Of a stretch of DNA of 64,000 bases, positions 24,301 to 32,040 are shown in pieces. The number at the start of each line of letters is the position of its first letter. Within the stretch, counting starts at the first letter, position 1. The DNA is from Astropecten irregularis. Taxonomy: Eukaryota > Echinodermata > Asteroidea > Paxillosida > Astropectinidae. Under the pieces are notes generated by a model. That model was given only the letters and a program-made list of their open reading frames with translations. It was not told the origin of the DNA and did not search any database. The stretch lies in the NCBI GenBank assembly GCA_963971285.1, contig OZ020251.1:8308001-8372000 (forward strand), given 5' to 3'. Position numbers and translations under genes: made by a program.

Positions 24301-27300
24301 TAATAACATAAATAATTTCATATTCAAATGCATTATTTTGAATAAGTATCAAGATTGCTATAATACAGGGTGTCCCCCAAAAAAACAACGCAACACTTGT
24401 GTCCAGAACTATTATATAAACATTTTAATTTTTATCACTTCAAGATTCAGATGTGATAAAACTGTGCATTGGCTATCACAATGTAGAATTTGAAGAAAAA
24501 AAATTTGACTTAAATTGAGTGAAAAAAAAAATAAGACTGGATAACCCAACCTCAAAATCCGAATTCCATCTTTCTTTCAAACACATTTTGTGTGTATTGA
24601 CCACTATGGGCGTTATCCTAGCAAATTTGTTTTTAAGGAGTACTCTTTCAATTGCTCATATTTTCGCCAATTTCTGCCCGATTTTGCTTAAATTCTACAT
24701 GGTGATAGCCAAGACATAGTTGTATCACATAACTGCATCGTGAAGTAATAAACAGTCTAATTTTAACATAATGGGTCCCGACACAGTGTAGCGTTTTTTT
24801 CTGGGACACCCTGTATACGTTTTAGGACCCAGTCACCGTAGGTAGGATTAGATCAGTCAGTGTACTGCCGGGGCGATGTCTTACATTCATTTGTCCAATA
24901 GTCCTTGTCCCCGTTATATTGTTGACGAATACATCATAATGAATAAGTACATGCTTTGATTTTGAAATATTCATAAAGGTTGAAACAAAAAGTCATATTC
25001 ATTCGACATCGTAAAACTATGTTGATAGTTTTCATTACGTTTTCGTCAAATGCTTTGACGCATGCTAGGCAGAGAACCGATAACTTAAAAGTTAAAGCAT
25101 CGGGAATAAACCCCCCAATGGCTACTATATCTCTTCATCCGGTCCTAGGCAACAAACTTTAATACTGAAATCAGAAATAGACAAAAAAATTCCAAATAAA
25201 TAGTATATAGTGGCGAAAATGACTGATTTCCGCCGCGTCAGAATCAATTGCTATATGCTACAATGAGAAGGAAAGGCGGTACTGACGTATCTTAAACAGA
25301 AAAATAATCAAGAAATAAAGCGATGGAAAAAGTAATCAACCAAAATAATGAAACCACTTACATGTACATAAAAAAGCTTACAGCTAGAAGGGGGCCACGT
25401 TTCGTTCCAAGGATCTTTTTTCTAAGGGCTTATTAACGAGCTAGTGTACAAATTGCAAAAGCGTAAGATAAACCCAGTAAATGGATGACAGTTGTAGAAA
25501 AAGGATAGCCTAAGGCTGGAAATTTAAATGATAACCTCAGAAATGGATGAAACAATAATTGTCCAAATAATAGTCTTCTGACGAAAGTGTTTATCTCAAG
25601 GCCGACTTCTAGAACAAGCTATCATCAAAAATAATGATATTTTTTATTATATAAATGTGCTGAAACTATAGGAAGTCATATGTTTTGATCCGAGCAAAAA
25701 GTCCGTTGAGGCTGAGATTACGCGTACAATGGCGTAAATGGATGGAATTTGGCGAAATATAAGGCGTCCAGGGGTCGATTTCACTTAACTCTTCGTAACT
25801 TACTATCAATCGGACTTTTGATGCATTGATGCCCTACGTGGTATAGGTCCCCTGCGATGGGTTAACCTTCGTACTCTAGTTACGTTCGATCACAGGGCTT
25901 CATGAAATCGACCCAAGGCCAATAGCAAATCACAGTGAGATGAGAAAGGAAACAGGCAATGTCAATGGGAAATGGGCAAAGAGAGACAGTGAGGGTGATA
26001 ATAAAAGGAGGCTCTTTTGAAAATAGTAAACCAGCGCTAGAGAACTCTAGGCCTGTATACTGCTTTTACATCTAACAGAAAACAAACTGTTATTCCAGTG
26101 GAAAGGTCAATTTCGCGAATTTGAAAAAAGGGGGCAGTTTGGACTACAGTAAGATCTCAAAAGCAACAGTAAAACATTCCATGCCAACCATCTAGGACTA
26201 TAGCACATTCTCCCAAGCTCAGCCCATGCTGGCAGTGCGACAAACCCGAACCTGACACGAAAATTACAGTCTTATCATGCAGAAAAAGTGCAAAGGGAAC
26301 AGCGAGATCAAAAAAAAAAGATTATCTGTGGTACTTGGCTGGCTAGAGGGGAATCGTCTGTAAATAGTGATGCAAAGTTGAAATGATCAGAAAGAAATGG
26401 ATAATTGCGAAAAGAAACTAACAATTAAGAACCGAAAACAGAACTTGTTTTACTCGGGATATATTGACCAGTTTCTAAACAATTAAAAAAAACGATCAGA
26501 AATAACAAGAATTATCAGAAACAATTGTGAAAAGATCATGAATTTTACATTTTTGTGTGAATTTAAATCGAGATGTAAACAGCATGACCGTTTCTCTTTT
26601 ATCATCGAAGTTTGAACGCATCCCATTTAACAAGTGGACGGAATTGTGGGGCTTTTTGACAAATGACTTTGAGAATGGTATCTATTGTTGCATTTTACTG
26701 TGCGCCTCCAACATTTGTTTTACCCGTTTCTTAATGTACTTATTTTTATTGAGCTTGGTTTACTCAAGTTCAAGATTAGCTATTTCAAAGAACATTTCTG
26801 TAATATTTATAGATATTGTTTCCATTGCTTTGCACACGATTTCTATTTGCTTTGTTAACATGGTGACGGGTATTTGGCAGGTTTTAGCTCAACGTGAAAA
26901 ATGAAAAAAGAAGCCTTTTCACATCAGCATAAGAGAAAAATCCAATAAATCGTTCGATTCAACGTATTGGAAATCCACATATAAATTTATACGCTAGTAG
27001 CCCTAGAGATGTTGGATTATATCCTTTCTGATTTGTAGAATAATTATGGAAACATCCGGCCAGAATCATGCCCCGTGGATAAAGGAAGAAGTTGACTGCC
27101 GTGGCCAGCAGGCAGGCACTCCCTGAGATATTTAGGTGTACCTGCATGGGACTGTTCCCCTCCATTGACCAAAATGTGTTGATGAGGATAGCAACCCACA
27201 ATAATACATATAGGCCTACTGCGACATTCTTCATGTAGCAAGATCAACGTACATCCTACAGTGCTCTCCATGGATTTGGGGTCATCTCGTACCCAGGTTA

Positions 27301-29923
27301 TTAACTCGTACCCGAGTCAAGTCGTACCCCAGGGCCCAGTCAGCTCGTACCCAAGTCAGCTCATCCCTCAGTCAATTCGTACCCCTATGCAATTATGCAT
27401 AAACTATTGTTTGTGTTGTTCCTCGAATACCGTGACATTACGTGTTCTTATTTTTTTATGTTTCTTTTAATTGAAAATATTCACATTTCAAAATTATTAT
27501 TTTTCATCCAAGAGCCCGTCTCCCAAAAAATCTAGTTTCAAAATCGATTGAACAAAACGTCCCACCCATCACCTTCCGGTTTCAAAATCAAAATAAAATA
27601 CGCATTCCACCTGCCCACAAAATACCTGTCCATACTGATAGGAAACAGGCTTGAGGCCCTTGAGGGTTCCTGTGAGGGTGGAGAGGCTTGCACCGTCCCC
27701 GGTTGGTTGGCGTAGGCCCCTATGCTCAGCCCGTTCGGACTCCTCGGTTACACGGTGTATGATTTGATTTGATACACAGCAAAGAATGGACCACAGACGC
27801 CTGGACCTGTTGTTTAGGCCTAGGCTAGTACTACTACTAGCCGATGGATCAGGTCAAATTTATTGCAGTATTTGCAGTGGCTGACTTCTCCAATGAAGTT
27901 AAGATAAGACTTTATTTACAGGGAAGTTTCCCCCAGGCCAGCAGTCTGAGCTATTCAGTACCAGACATGAAGCAGACGGCAACAAAACATTGCAGTACAA
28001 GAAAATGATGCGTAATGCACTATTCACATTTCATATGTACCATTTACATGTACAGTGTACATACTGACCCAGTACTACTTGCGGTTGTCTAACGTAAATA
28101 AGTCAAAGTAGGCACAAATTCTAGAATTACGAGATCAGGTCTGAAGCTACAATTTCACTAGAGTCATGCCTGAATACCATATTACAATTAAGAAAACCTC
28201 TAAACAAGAACTGACCTCTCAGGAACTGATATTCCTGCTCTTCAAATTATTCTTGCCCCAGCGGAGATCATTCTGTTTCGACCGCAGAATGGAAGAGAGC
28301 GAGTTGAGTAGAGATTTCCGACCGCATCACACCCCGAACTTAAACTGGATTCAACCGCCCCAACAATCCAATGTTTTATGGTCAGTCTTTGTTTAGAATG
28401 ATGAAAAGTATAAACTTGGGATTTTCCCCACTACAACATATTTCAAATACCTTGACAGAATGATAATAAATAAACTGTGTGACTGACGGAAAGGAGTCTT
28501 ACTGGTCCTAATTAGAGAGCGTATTCGTACCTCATTAAATATGCGTAGGAGAGTGAATCGGCAGCGTACATGAACACACGTACACCCACACAAGATGGCG
28601 TCTGCCTGGATACAGAGTGGAGCGTACACTTATTAATATACAGTATATATACCATTCAATGCACCCACACTTTGTGAACATTTTACACGAGTGTAAACAT
28701 AGACTGGCACTCTGTCCTATTGCAATAACAAGCACTCGGCCGTCTCCCTGCATATTGTTTAAAACTCCATTCCCTTACAATACCACTACGAATGATTAAA
28801 ACAGACAGACAAGTAGGCCTATAGGTTTGTTTTTTTTTATAGTAGTTTTATATTCATCTTAATTCAACCTTTTCATAGATGTAAATTTAATACACGCATA
28901 TACGGAGTATGACAGTTTCGAAGTCGCATTCCTTGTGTAAATGGGGTACGTAGTACTTGACTCGGGTACGACTTAACCTGGGTACGAGTTAACCTGGGTA
29001 CGAGTTAACTTGGGTACGAGTTGACTTGGGTGTCATTTTTAGGGTACCAGTTGACTTGGGTACGAGTTGACTTGGGTACGAGTTAACTTGGGTTCGACTT
29101 GACCCATTTCGTCTCCATGAACTAGGGGCATGTTTGTTTAAAGCATAGGATCACGGATTATCTTGATCCGGATCCCATTTTAGCGTACCCTGCATAGGAG
29201 GTGGATCCCTAAATATGGGATTATTTGCATTAAACAAACAGGCCCTGTGTCTTTGGCCTATGCACAAGACGAAAATAAGTCAATTATTCACGACCTGTTC
29301 AATAAAACAGACCTGATCAGAAATGATTATCAATAATTTATTTATATGAGATGTATTTTTCCATCAAAATGTTTAGAAAATGACAAATAAATTCAAACCA
29401 GAAATTGACATCATTAAAGATGAAGAAGACTCAATACTAAGTGAAGCAACTGACGTAAACGAGAGATTGAAACAATACTGCTTCAATTGATACTTCAGGA
29501 ATGATAACTTGGACCAAAGAATTCAAACTATTAACGTTGGCGAACAGTTTCCAGAGCCATCACCATTATTCTCAGGGGTAGAAAAAGCTATGAATGAAAT
29601 CAAACAAGGAAAAAGCCCTGGTGCAGATAAAATACCAATATAAGTCATTCAAACAGGTAACACAAAATGTGAGTACATTTTTCTATAAGTGATGCACCTT
29701 AAAAAGATCCATAATCTGCACGATTTATACGCATTATATCACATCGTAATATTGAGTGTGTTTTTTTTCAGTACTTTAAAATAACGTCCTTTGCAATGAC
29801 AGTAATATGGACAACAATGAACGAAATAACATGATTCAACCTACCAAAATCAAGGGTTGCAATCTGCGCCGCTCCTCTGGTTCCGCTGGTCAACAAGACG
29901 AACATAAGCAACAGCAGCTGCAT
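2830..29923 (-). CDS. Adhesion GPCR with 8 SRCR, 2 HYR, GAIN/GPS and 7TM (23 exons, complete)
   Basis: Exons, 5' to 3' on the minus strand: 29923-29845, 19512-19048, 18717-18403, 17890-17558, 16671-16348, 15767-15456, 14411-14049, 13645-13325, 12939-12616, 11711-11379, 11153-10908, 9870-9754, 9466-9342, 9188-9036, 8638-8233, 7970-7795, 6641-6471, 6347-6232, 5719-5620, 4901-4736, 4229-4163, 3895-3610, 3078-2830. Every junction is AG/GT with matching phase, giving 5547 nt or 1848 aa. Protein layout: signal peptide 1-20, SRCR domains about 65-945, HYR-like 946-1138, cysteine-rich/HRM-like segment 1139-1219, GAIN 1220-1521 with GPS at its end, 7TM about 1530-1790, acidic tail. This is a cell-surface receptor. 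SRCR and HYR modules are protein- or ligand-binding, and the GAIN/7TM part couples ectodomain engagement to G proteins. The ligand is unknown; innate recognition or adhesion is an inference. Exon borders were read by eye and are strong because all phases close. Confidence 0.9.
3168..3316. mobile_element. TIR element in the last GPCR intron
   Basis: CATTTGGACGGCAAGCGTAC and the inverted GTACAGCGTTGCCGTCCAAAATG-type end; about 149 bp, with a run of cgtacgcg in the left half. Confidence 0.65.
4552..4624. mobile_element. Small TIR element, 'GGAGTAAGGAGGGCCTG' type
   Basis: 73 bp with ends ggagtaaggagggcctg and caggccctccctactc. A second copy is at 18813-18899, and both are followed by the same aaagcatttta flank. 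In a GPCR intron. Confidence 0.65.
5253..5275. repeat. (AT)n microsatellite
   Basis: An A run followed by about ten AT units in a GPCR intron. Confidence 0.85.
6471..6641 (-). CDS. Adhesion GPCR exon 17: GPS motif (non-canonical)
   Basis: Residues 1465-1521. CVFWDL, GDWSDAGC, YTCRC and IFAVL match the GPS spacing of Cys and Trp residues exactly. The cleavage triad, normally His-Leu-Thr/Ser after the last cysteine, reads Arg-Thr-Ala here. Autoproteolysis is therefore unlikely, although the hydrophobic tethered-agonist segment (IFAVLV) is kept. Donor CTCGTG/GTATGT; phase 0. Confidence 0.92.
7217..7423. mobile_element. Two adjacent TIR elements, 'AATACACGGGTTTAC' type
   Basis: The second copy (7330-7423) has perfect 15-bp ends AATACACGGGTTTAC / GTAAACCCGTGTATT. 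The first (7217 to about 7311) is the same sequence with a decayed right end. In a GPCR intron. Confidence 0.72.
7795..9188 (-). CDS. Adhesion GPCR exons 14-16: GAIN domain
   Basis: Exons 9188-9036, 8638-8233 and 7970-7795 (residues 1220-1464). The first two form the helical GAIN-A part (VVEVAENVAV, ALVSALRVIEDQI). The rest forms the beta-rich GAIN-B part, including VIASVELP, FPSTYLMSAASN and the near-terminal LEEPVVIQMK strand typical just before the GPS. Several N-glycosylation sequons (NVS, NST, NLT) are present. All three exon junctions keep frame. Confidence 0.85.
9342..9870 (-). CDS. Adhesion GPCR exons 12-13: cysteine-rich segment before GAIN
   Basis: Exon 12 is 9870-9754 and exon 13 is 9466-9342 (residues 1139-1219). 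Joined across AAAG/GTAGGA they read ITWPMTEPG, then CPLWTEK next to AGHPISTRDC, and NASWENFEIYC. This is the hormone-receptor-like stretch that commonly precedes GAIN in adhesion GPCRs. An alternative donor further on would also keep the frame but would break this motif, so the earlier donor is chosen. Confidence 0.75.
10250..10850. other. GPCR intron between exons 11 and 12
   Basis: No gene supported. A plus-strand 96-codon frame (10306-10596) with a CCCC cluster has no recognisable domain and lies wholly in the intron. Confidence 0.45.
10908..11153 (-). CDS. Adhesion GPCR exon 11: HYR domain 2
   Basis: Residues 1057-1138, a compact canonical HYR (hyalin repeat): IACPVSFTL, TAYWWEPLASDNSG, GIHDFTYTATDGS, CSFTVTVLS. 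Phase 1-1. HYR modules are Ig-like extracellular domains seen in hyalins and complement-type proteins. Confidence 0.88.
11379..11711 (-). CDS. Adhesion GPCR exon 10: HYR-like domain 1
   Basis: Residues 946-1056. Features typical of hyalin repeats are CPPSEATRF near the start, QVFWTKPTL in the middle, and VRYSVTDLDNPDNSYKC then TFYISVP at the end. An extra cysteine pair and a long central insertion make it divergent. The donor CCCAG/GTAGTT leaves phase 1. Confidence 0.75.
12113..12226. mobile_element. piggyBac-like MITE, deleted copy in a GPCR intron
   Basis: TTGAAGGTAGTATCACACTTTGG at the left and GTATGATACTACCTTCAA at the right, only about 110 bp. It keeps both termini and the tcatgggcaaaaatatcaag segment and lacks the middle. 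Lies between the exons at 11711 and 12616. Confidence 0.7.
12616..12939 (-). CDS. Adhesion GPCR exon 9: SRCR domain 8
   Basis: Residues 838-945. Opens FPVRLVNGPT and has VVCNQLGFNG and six cysteines (RTC, VVC, VRC, DC, IIC, VVC). Phase 1-1. Last SRCR before the HYR pair. Confidence 0.9.
13325..13645 (-). CDS. Adhesion GPCR exon 8: SRCR domain 7 (four cysteines)
   Basis: Residues 731-837. Opens TQIRLVGGQN and has VICRQLGFGE. The same cysteine pair is missing as in domains 3 and 6 (WGYLNDAKV; DWRNYGLRE). Phase 1-1. Confidence 0.9.
14049..14411 (-). CDS. Adhesion GPCR exon 7: SRCR domain 6 (four cysteines)
   Basis: Residues 610-730. Opens YYPVRLVGSN and has VVCRQLGFHG. The first cysteine is lost (WRLLADSEW) and so is its partner (NPWTNKIPQY), leaving four. 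Phase 1-1 with donor CTCAG/GTAAAT. Confidence 0.9.
14525..14955. mobile_element. CAGGGTGTCCC-type palindromic MITE, second copy
   Basis: Same family as the copy at 24366: the left end is acaggggttcccc; ggctatcaccatgtaga and the inverted ctacatggtgatagcc are both present. Ends are eroded. In the intron between SRCR domains 5 and 6. Confidence 0.68.
15456..15767 (-). CDS. Adhesion GPCR exon 6: SRCR domain 5
   Basis: Residues 506-609. The closest of the eight to the SRCR consensus: DDFPIRLVGG, WGTVCSDGWDQ, VVCRQLGLHG and six cysteines. Phase 1-1, donor AACATG/GTAAGA. Confidence 0.92.
16348..16671 (-). CDS. Adhesion GPCR exon 5: SRCR domain 4
   Basis: Residues 398-505. Begins DDHPIRLVSG, carries VICRQLGYFG, and has six group A cysteines ending AAVFC. 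Phase 1-1. The open frame runs upstream through the intron to a methionine followed by a hydrophobic stretch. That extension is intron, because a CAAG acceptor and matching phase define the exon. Confidence 0.9.
17558..17890 (-). CDS. Adhesion GPCR exon 4: SRCR domain 3 (four cysteines)
   Basis: Residues 287-397. It has the SVRLTAG opening and VVCRQLGFIG, but only four cysteines remain. The first (normally in WGTVC) reads WVGITDSGW here, and the partner near the C-terminal end is replaced in ESSWQTGGYED. In group A domains these two positions are normally disulfide-bonded to each other. Phase 1-1 exon. Confidence 0.9.
17949..18199. mobile_element. hAT-type MITE with perfect 8-bp target duplication
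   Basis: The left end CAGTGGCGTAGCCAGG and right end TCTACGCCAGTG are classic hAT termini. GTGCAATT is directly repeated at 17941-17948 and 18200-18207. The interior has long G and C runs. Lies in the intron between SRCR domains 2 and 3. Confidence 0.85.
18403..18717 (-). CDS. Adhesion GPCR exon 3: SRCR domain 2
   Basis: Residues 182-286. FAIRLSGGTS opens a complete group A SRCR domain with six cysteines and VVCRELGFNG. It is a phase 1-1 exon with donor GATAG/GTAAAA. Confidence 0.9.
18813..18899. mobile_element. Small TIR element, 'GGAGTAAGGAGGGCCTG' type, second copy
   Basis: ggagttgggagggcctg at the left and ctggcccttcttactc at the right. In the intron between SRCR domains 1 and 2. Confidence 0.62.
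19048..19512 (-). CDS. Adhesion GPCR exon 2: acidic linker and SRCR domain 1
   Basis: Residues 27-181. About 45 residues rich in Asp, Pro and Glu precede an SRCR domain beginning FPVRLVGEAS. The domain has the VVCRQLGF signature and six cysteines (PVC, VVC, RC, DC, YC, VVC), the group A pattern. The acceptor precedes ACATCGAATATG; the donor is ATTG/GTAAGA. Phase is 1 on both sides. Confidence 0.9.
19576..19722. mobile_element. 147-bp TIR element with repeated CGACGCGTCG
   Basis: GGGGCCGATTTCATAAA at the left and TATAAAATTGGCCCC at the right. The palindrome CGACGCGTCG occurs three times inside, plus a mutated fourth. Starts 64 bp upstream of GPCR exon 2. Confidence 0.7.
19960..21340. repeat. 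Two diverged direct copies of a ~400-bp repeat
   Basis: 19975-20405 and 20850-21345 share, in order, tttgtgaagttt, ttcaaccggaagt, attgcaca, tcacacaatttagtgtatt and a final tgttcccacaac/tgctcccacaac. They are moderately diverged. The accggaagt and gacgtca words recall the family at 59.7-63.9 kb. Confidence 0.6.
22205..24065. repeat. ~1.7 kb interspersed repeat, copy A
   Basis: Highly similar to copy B at 25027-26745, from the shared start (cgtcaaatgctttgacgcat) to the cttaatgtacttattgg-type end. It contains a piggyBac-like MITE insertion at 22480-22832 that copy B lacks. No coding function recognised. Lies in intron 1 of the adhesion GPCR. Confidence 0.85.
22480..22832. mobile_element. piggyBac-like MITE (TTAA), in repeat copy A
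   Basis: TTAA-AGGATGTATCATACTTTGG at the left and AAAGTGTGATACTACCT-TTAA at the right, forming terminal inverted repeats. Copy B has a single TTAA at the same place (about 25291-25294), so B is an empty site and the target is TTAA. Confidence 0.82.
24366..24813. mobile_element. CAGGGTGTCCC-type palindromic MITE (TA target)
   Basis: CAGGGTGTCCC and GGGACACCCTG ends with TA on both sides, as in Tc1/mariner-type elements. The element is nearly a long palindrome (ggctatcacaatgtagaat against attctacatggtgatagcc). Confidence 0.78.
25027..26745. repeat. ~1.7 kb interspersed repeat, copy B
   Basis: Direct repeat of copy A. It carries its own ~145-bp TIR insertion at about 25772-25916 that is absent from A. 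Both copies have an open stretch at their right end (in B 26557-26904, a hydrophobic 115-residue frame). In copy A that frame is cut short, so it is probably not a gene. Confidence 0.85.
25772..25916. mobile_element. ~145-bp TIR element inserted in repeat copy B
   Basis: GGGTCGATTTCA at the left and TGAAATCGACCC at the right. Copy A reads straight through this site (ggcgtccaggccaatag), so the insertion limits are clear to within 2-3 bases. Ends resemble the 19576 element. Confidence 0.78.
26959..27234 (-). CDS. Hypothetical two-helix ORF in GPCR intron 1
   Basis: 91 residues with two hydrophobic segments (GLYVLLWVAILINTF and SACLLATAVNFFLYP). Amino-acid usage looks more gene-like than the surrounding frames, and it lies on the same strand as the host gene. 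There is no recognised family, the start is weak, and it may be one exon of a nested gene or chance. Confidence 0.22.
   Translation of the reverse strand: MKNVAVGLYVLLWVAILINTFWSMEGNSPMQVHLNISGSACLLATAVNFFLYPRGMILAGCFHNYSTNQKGYNPTSLGLLAYKFICGFPIR
27283..29105. repeat. Region flanked by inverted arrays of a 17-bp motif
   Basis: At 27283-27390 the plus strand carries degenerate ctcgtacccaggtta units. At 28937-29105 it carries about nine units of the complement (tgggtacgagttaac). The two arrays face each other across 1.55 kb that holds no recognisable gene. The layout resembles a foldback-type element with repetitive termini. Confidence 0.6.
29125..29245. mobile_element. 121-bp TIR element upstream of the inverted-array region
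   Basis: GGGGCATGTTTGTTTAAAGCA at the left, inverted as TGCATTAAACAAACAGGCCC at the right. Internal ggatcc/ggatcc inverted words. Confidence 0.68.
29395..29660 (+). pseudogene. LINE reverse-transcriptase relic (N-terminal part)
   Basis: In frame from about 29378 it reads a typical pre-RT segment (DVNERLKQYC). Later comes EIKQGKSPGADKIPI, the conserved entry to the RT domain of non-LTR elements. In-frame stops interrupt it. Upstream of Gene 1's second exon, in intron 1. Confidence 0.7.
29845..29923 (-). CDS. Adhesion GPCR exon 1: signal peptide
   Basis: The reading starts MQLLLLMFVLLTSG, a textbook signal peptide, and continues to a GTAGGT donor leaving phase 1. The leftover G plus AC of exon 2 makes an Asp codon and leads straight into exon 2, so the assignment to this gene 10.3 kb away rests on phase, strand and the need for a secretory leader. 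An in-frame upstream ATG at 29966-29968 exists. It lies almost at the TATA-predicted start of transcription, so the ATG at 29921-29923 is preferred. Confidence 0.72.
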
Positions 29924-29985
29924 GGTTGGTGGCTTGTATGGTGACTGTAAGTCAGTCTGACCGTCCATGCATGGTGCATCGGGTG

Positions 29986-29992
29986 TTTTATA
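29986..29992 (-). promoter_or_regulatory. TATA box of the adhesion GPCR gene
   Basis: TATAAAA on the minus strand, about 63 bp before the chosen ATG. Initiation 25-30 bp downstream would fall near 29956-29961. That lies just inside the alternative upstream ATG and so favours the inner start codon. The sequence is clear; its function is inferred. Confidence 0.5.
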
Positions 29993-30204
29993 TGATACGT
30001 GACGGTGCTTGGTCTTTATAACATCACTTACATCACTGTAGTGATATTGGTCACTACATATTCTGCTTGGTGTTAAATTGTAATATCAAACGGCTTTCGC
30101 TGATTGGTTGACCATATTGAGGATCGACCAAACTAGATTTTTGCACACAGGGACACTAGGTGGGCAAAGACCCAGAATGCTGACTTCATTTTACTTATTT
30201 GAAA

Positions 30205-30620
30205 ATATGTTGATGATCTGACGTTAGGGGAAAATAGATTACTCGATAAACAAACTTATTTATAATTAGATCTTGACAATTTGAACCAGTGGGCAGACAA
30301 CAATGGCTTTTCAATGAACCCCACTAAATGTCAAACTGTGCAGGTTTATTTTGGTAAAAACCCCACCCAATCGGTCTATTATCGGACATGCAGTTACAGT
30401 ATGTTTCTAAGGTGAAACTTTTGGGAGTTACACTCCAAAACAATTTAAAGTGGGACAGCCATGTTGCCTATTTAATTGTCAGGTCTAATCGTAAACTGTA
30501 CATGTTTCGGAAATTGAAAACCGCTGGTTTAAGGTTATTGTGTACATGAGTTACATTCCTTCTATTTTGGAATATACTACCCCGGTTTGGCATTCATCTT
30601 TGAAATTACGATCCGTTTAC
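30205..30620 (+). pseudogene. LINE reverse-transcriptase relic (central part)
   Basis: Frames contain YVDDLTLGE-like (the FADD box region), LNQWADNNGFSMNPTKCQ, KLLGVTLQNNLKWDSHV and a degraded thumb. At least two frame changes and stops. Lies between the GPCR promoter and POFUT1. Confidence 0.7.
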
Positions 30621-31079
30621 TTTTCATATTTAATGTGTACCTTTACAAAAAAAAATATTTTTTTATTGTACTGAAAAAATTGTAAACTTCATGCATACAA
30701 TTCAGCCCTCGGGCTGCTGAATGATATAATAAACTGTGAATAACCATGACTGAAAAATTATTTAACAGATCATCATGATGGCCTACTCTGAAATATATAA
30801 CATGTTTTAATCACCTATCCACAATCTGGTACGTGTAGAAATACGTTTATTTCCCCCTCTTTTATGAAAGTGAATAAGAAGGGTATGGGTGTTTTTCTGT
30901 GAACAAAACGGGAGGTGTGAGACTTTGGTGGAGTTGCGTAAGTAAGTACAAGTATAATGGAATGGGTAGATAATAAGCTAAGCTGGATGAAGAATATGCA
31001 AGATGTTGAAGAGCGCCAAGAAAAACCGCTTATAGTCTGAGACGCATTGCAAAAATAGCCAGTAGAGGAATACTATCGA

Positions 31080-31670
31080 CAATTTTCTTTTTCATTTGTT
31101 TATTTTCTATCATGGCCATTTCTCTACATCACTATTTACACAAAAAACGCTCTTTTGCATGTTATCAGCTTCCTTCTATTCCAATAATTCACATTTTCGT
31201 TTCAGATTCCTAAACCTACCATGATATCCCATTTTATTATCATCATCACCGTCTCTCTTTGTCCATTTCCCATGACAATGCCTTTGTCATCTCACTGTAA
31301 CTTCTAAAGAAAAATACATGTTTTTCTATTGACCTGGACGTATTGTCTTTTCCCATGTTTCGGCAACTGTCAGCCATTTACGCGAGTTGTATTAAACTTC
31401 TGCTATTGTACGCGTTATCTCAGCCTAAATTGACTTTTTGTTTGGATCAAAACATATGACCCCCTGTGGTCCAGTACATTTATATAACATGTCATTATTT
31501 TATATAATGGCTGGTTTCCAGCTAGTTCCAGCAGGCGGCCGTGAGATAAACACTTCCGCCAGAAGACTATTATTTTGCCAATTATTTGATCCAAATCTAA
31601 GGCCATCATTACAAGTTCTAGCCTTAGGCAGGAAGGAGAGAGACTGTAGTTGTAGGTTTTAGTTTCCGTC
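31080..31670. repeat. Inverted, diverged partial copy of the A/B repeat
   Basis: The reverse complement matches the middle of copies A and B: the tccatttccc and cactatttacacaaa regions, the cgcgttatctcagcct / aggctgagattacgcg match, and the ggataaatcc-like left part. More diverged than A is from B. Upstream of Gene 1. Confidence 0.7.
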
Positions 31671-31719
31671 TGTATCGTTGTTTTATATGATATTTATTTA
31701 TTTTCATTGAAAAGTGAAC

Positions 31720-32040
31720 CAAGAAAAATTGACTGGAGCTGGAATACAGTGTATGTGCTCGACCAACTGTGCGGTGACCCCTATAGTCAATTATCTGTGT
31801 TTGTTTGGCAGTCTTGAAACCACACACACACCGCCATACCCAATGATCGTTTCAATGATCGTTTCAATGATACACGTACATGGTACATTGGGGATCACTC
31901 AAAGAGGATACGACTTTTTTTTTATTAATATAATCATCAAATAAACACAAGGGAAACTGACTGAATTTTAAGTCATTGAAAAGTGAAAAAAAAAATGAAA
32001 GGAGCGGGATTCGAACCGGCGACCTCCAAAGTCTCCCATT
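31720..32040. repeat. SINE pair, rearranged
   Basis: Two partial SINE copies: a head with ccaactgtgcgg and a tail at 31925-31990, then a second B-box head (gggattcgaaccggcgac) at 32007-32024. Confidence 0.6.

Noticed and set aside
26557-26904. 115-codon plus-strand hydrophobic ORF
   Set aside because: It lies in repeat copy B, and the equivalent frame in copy A is interrupted, so there is no sign of selection for coding.
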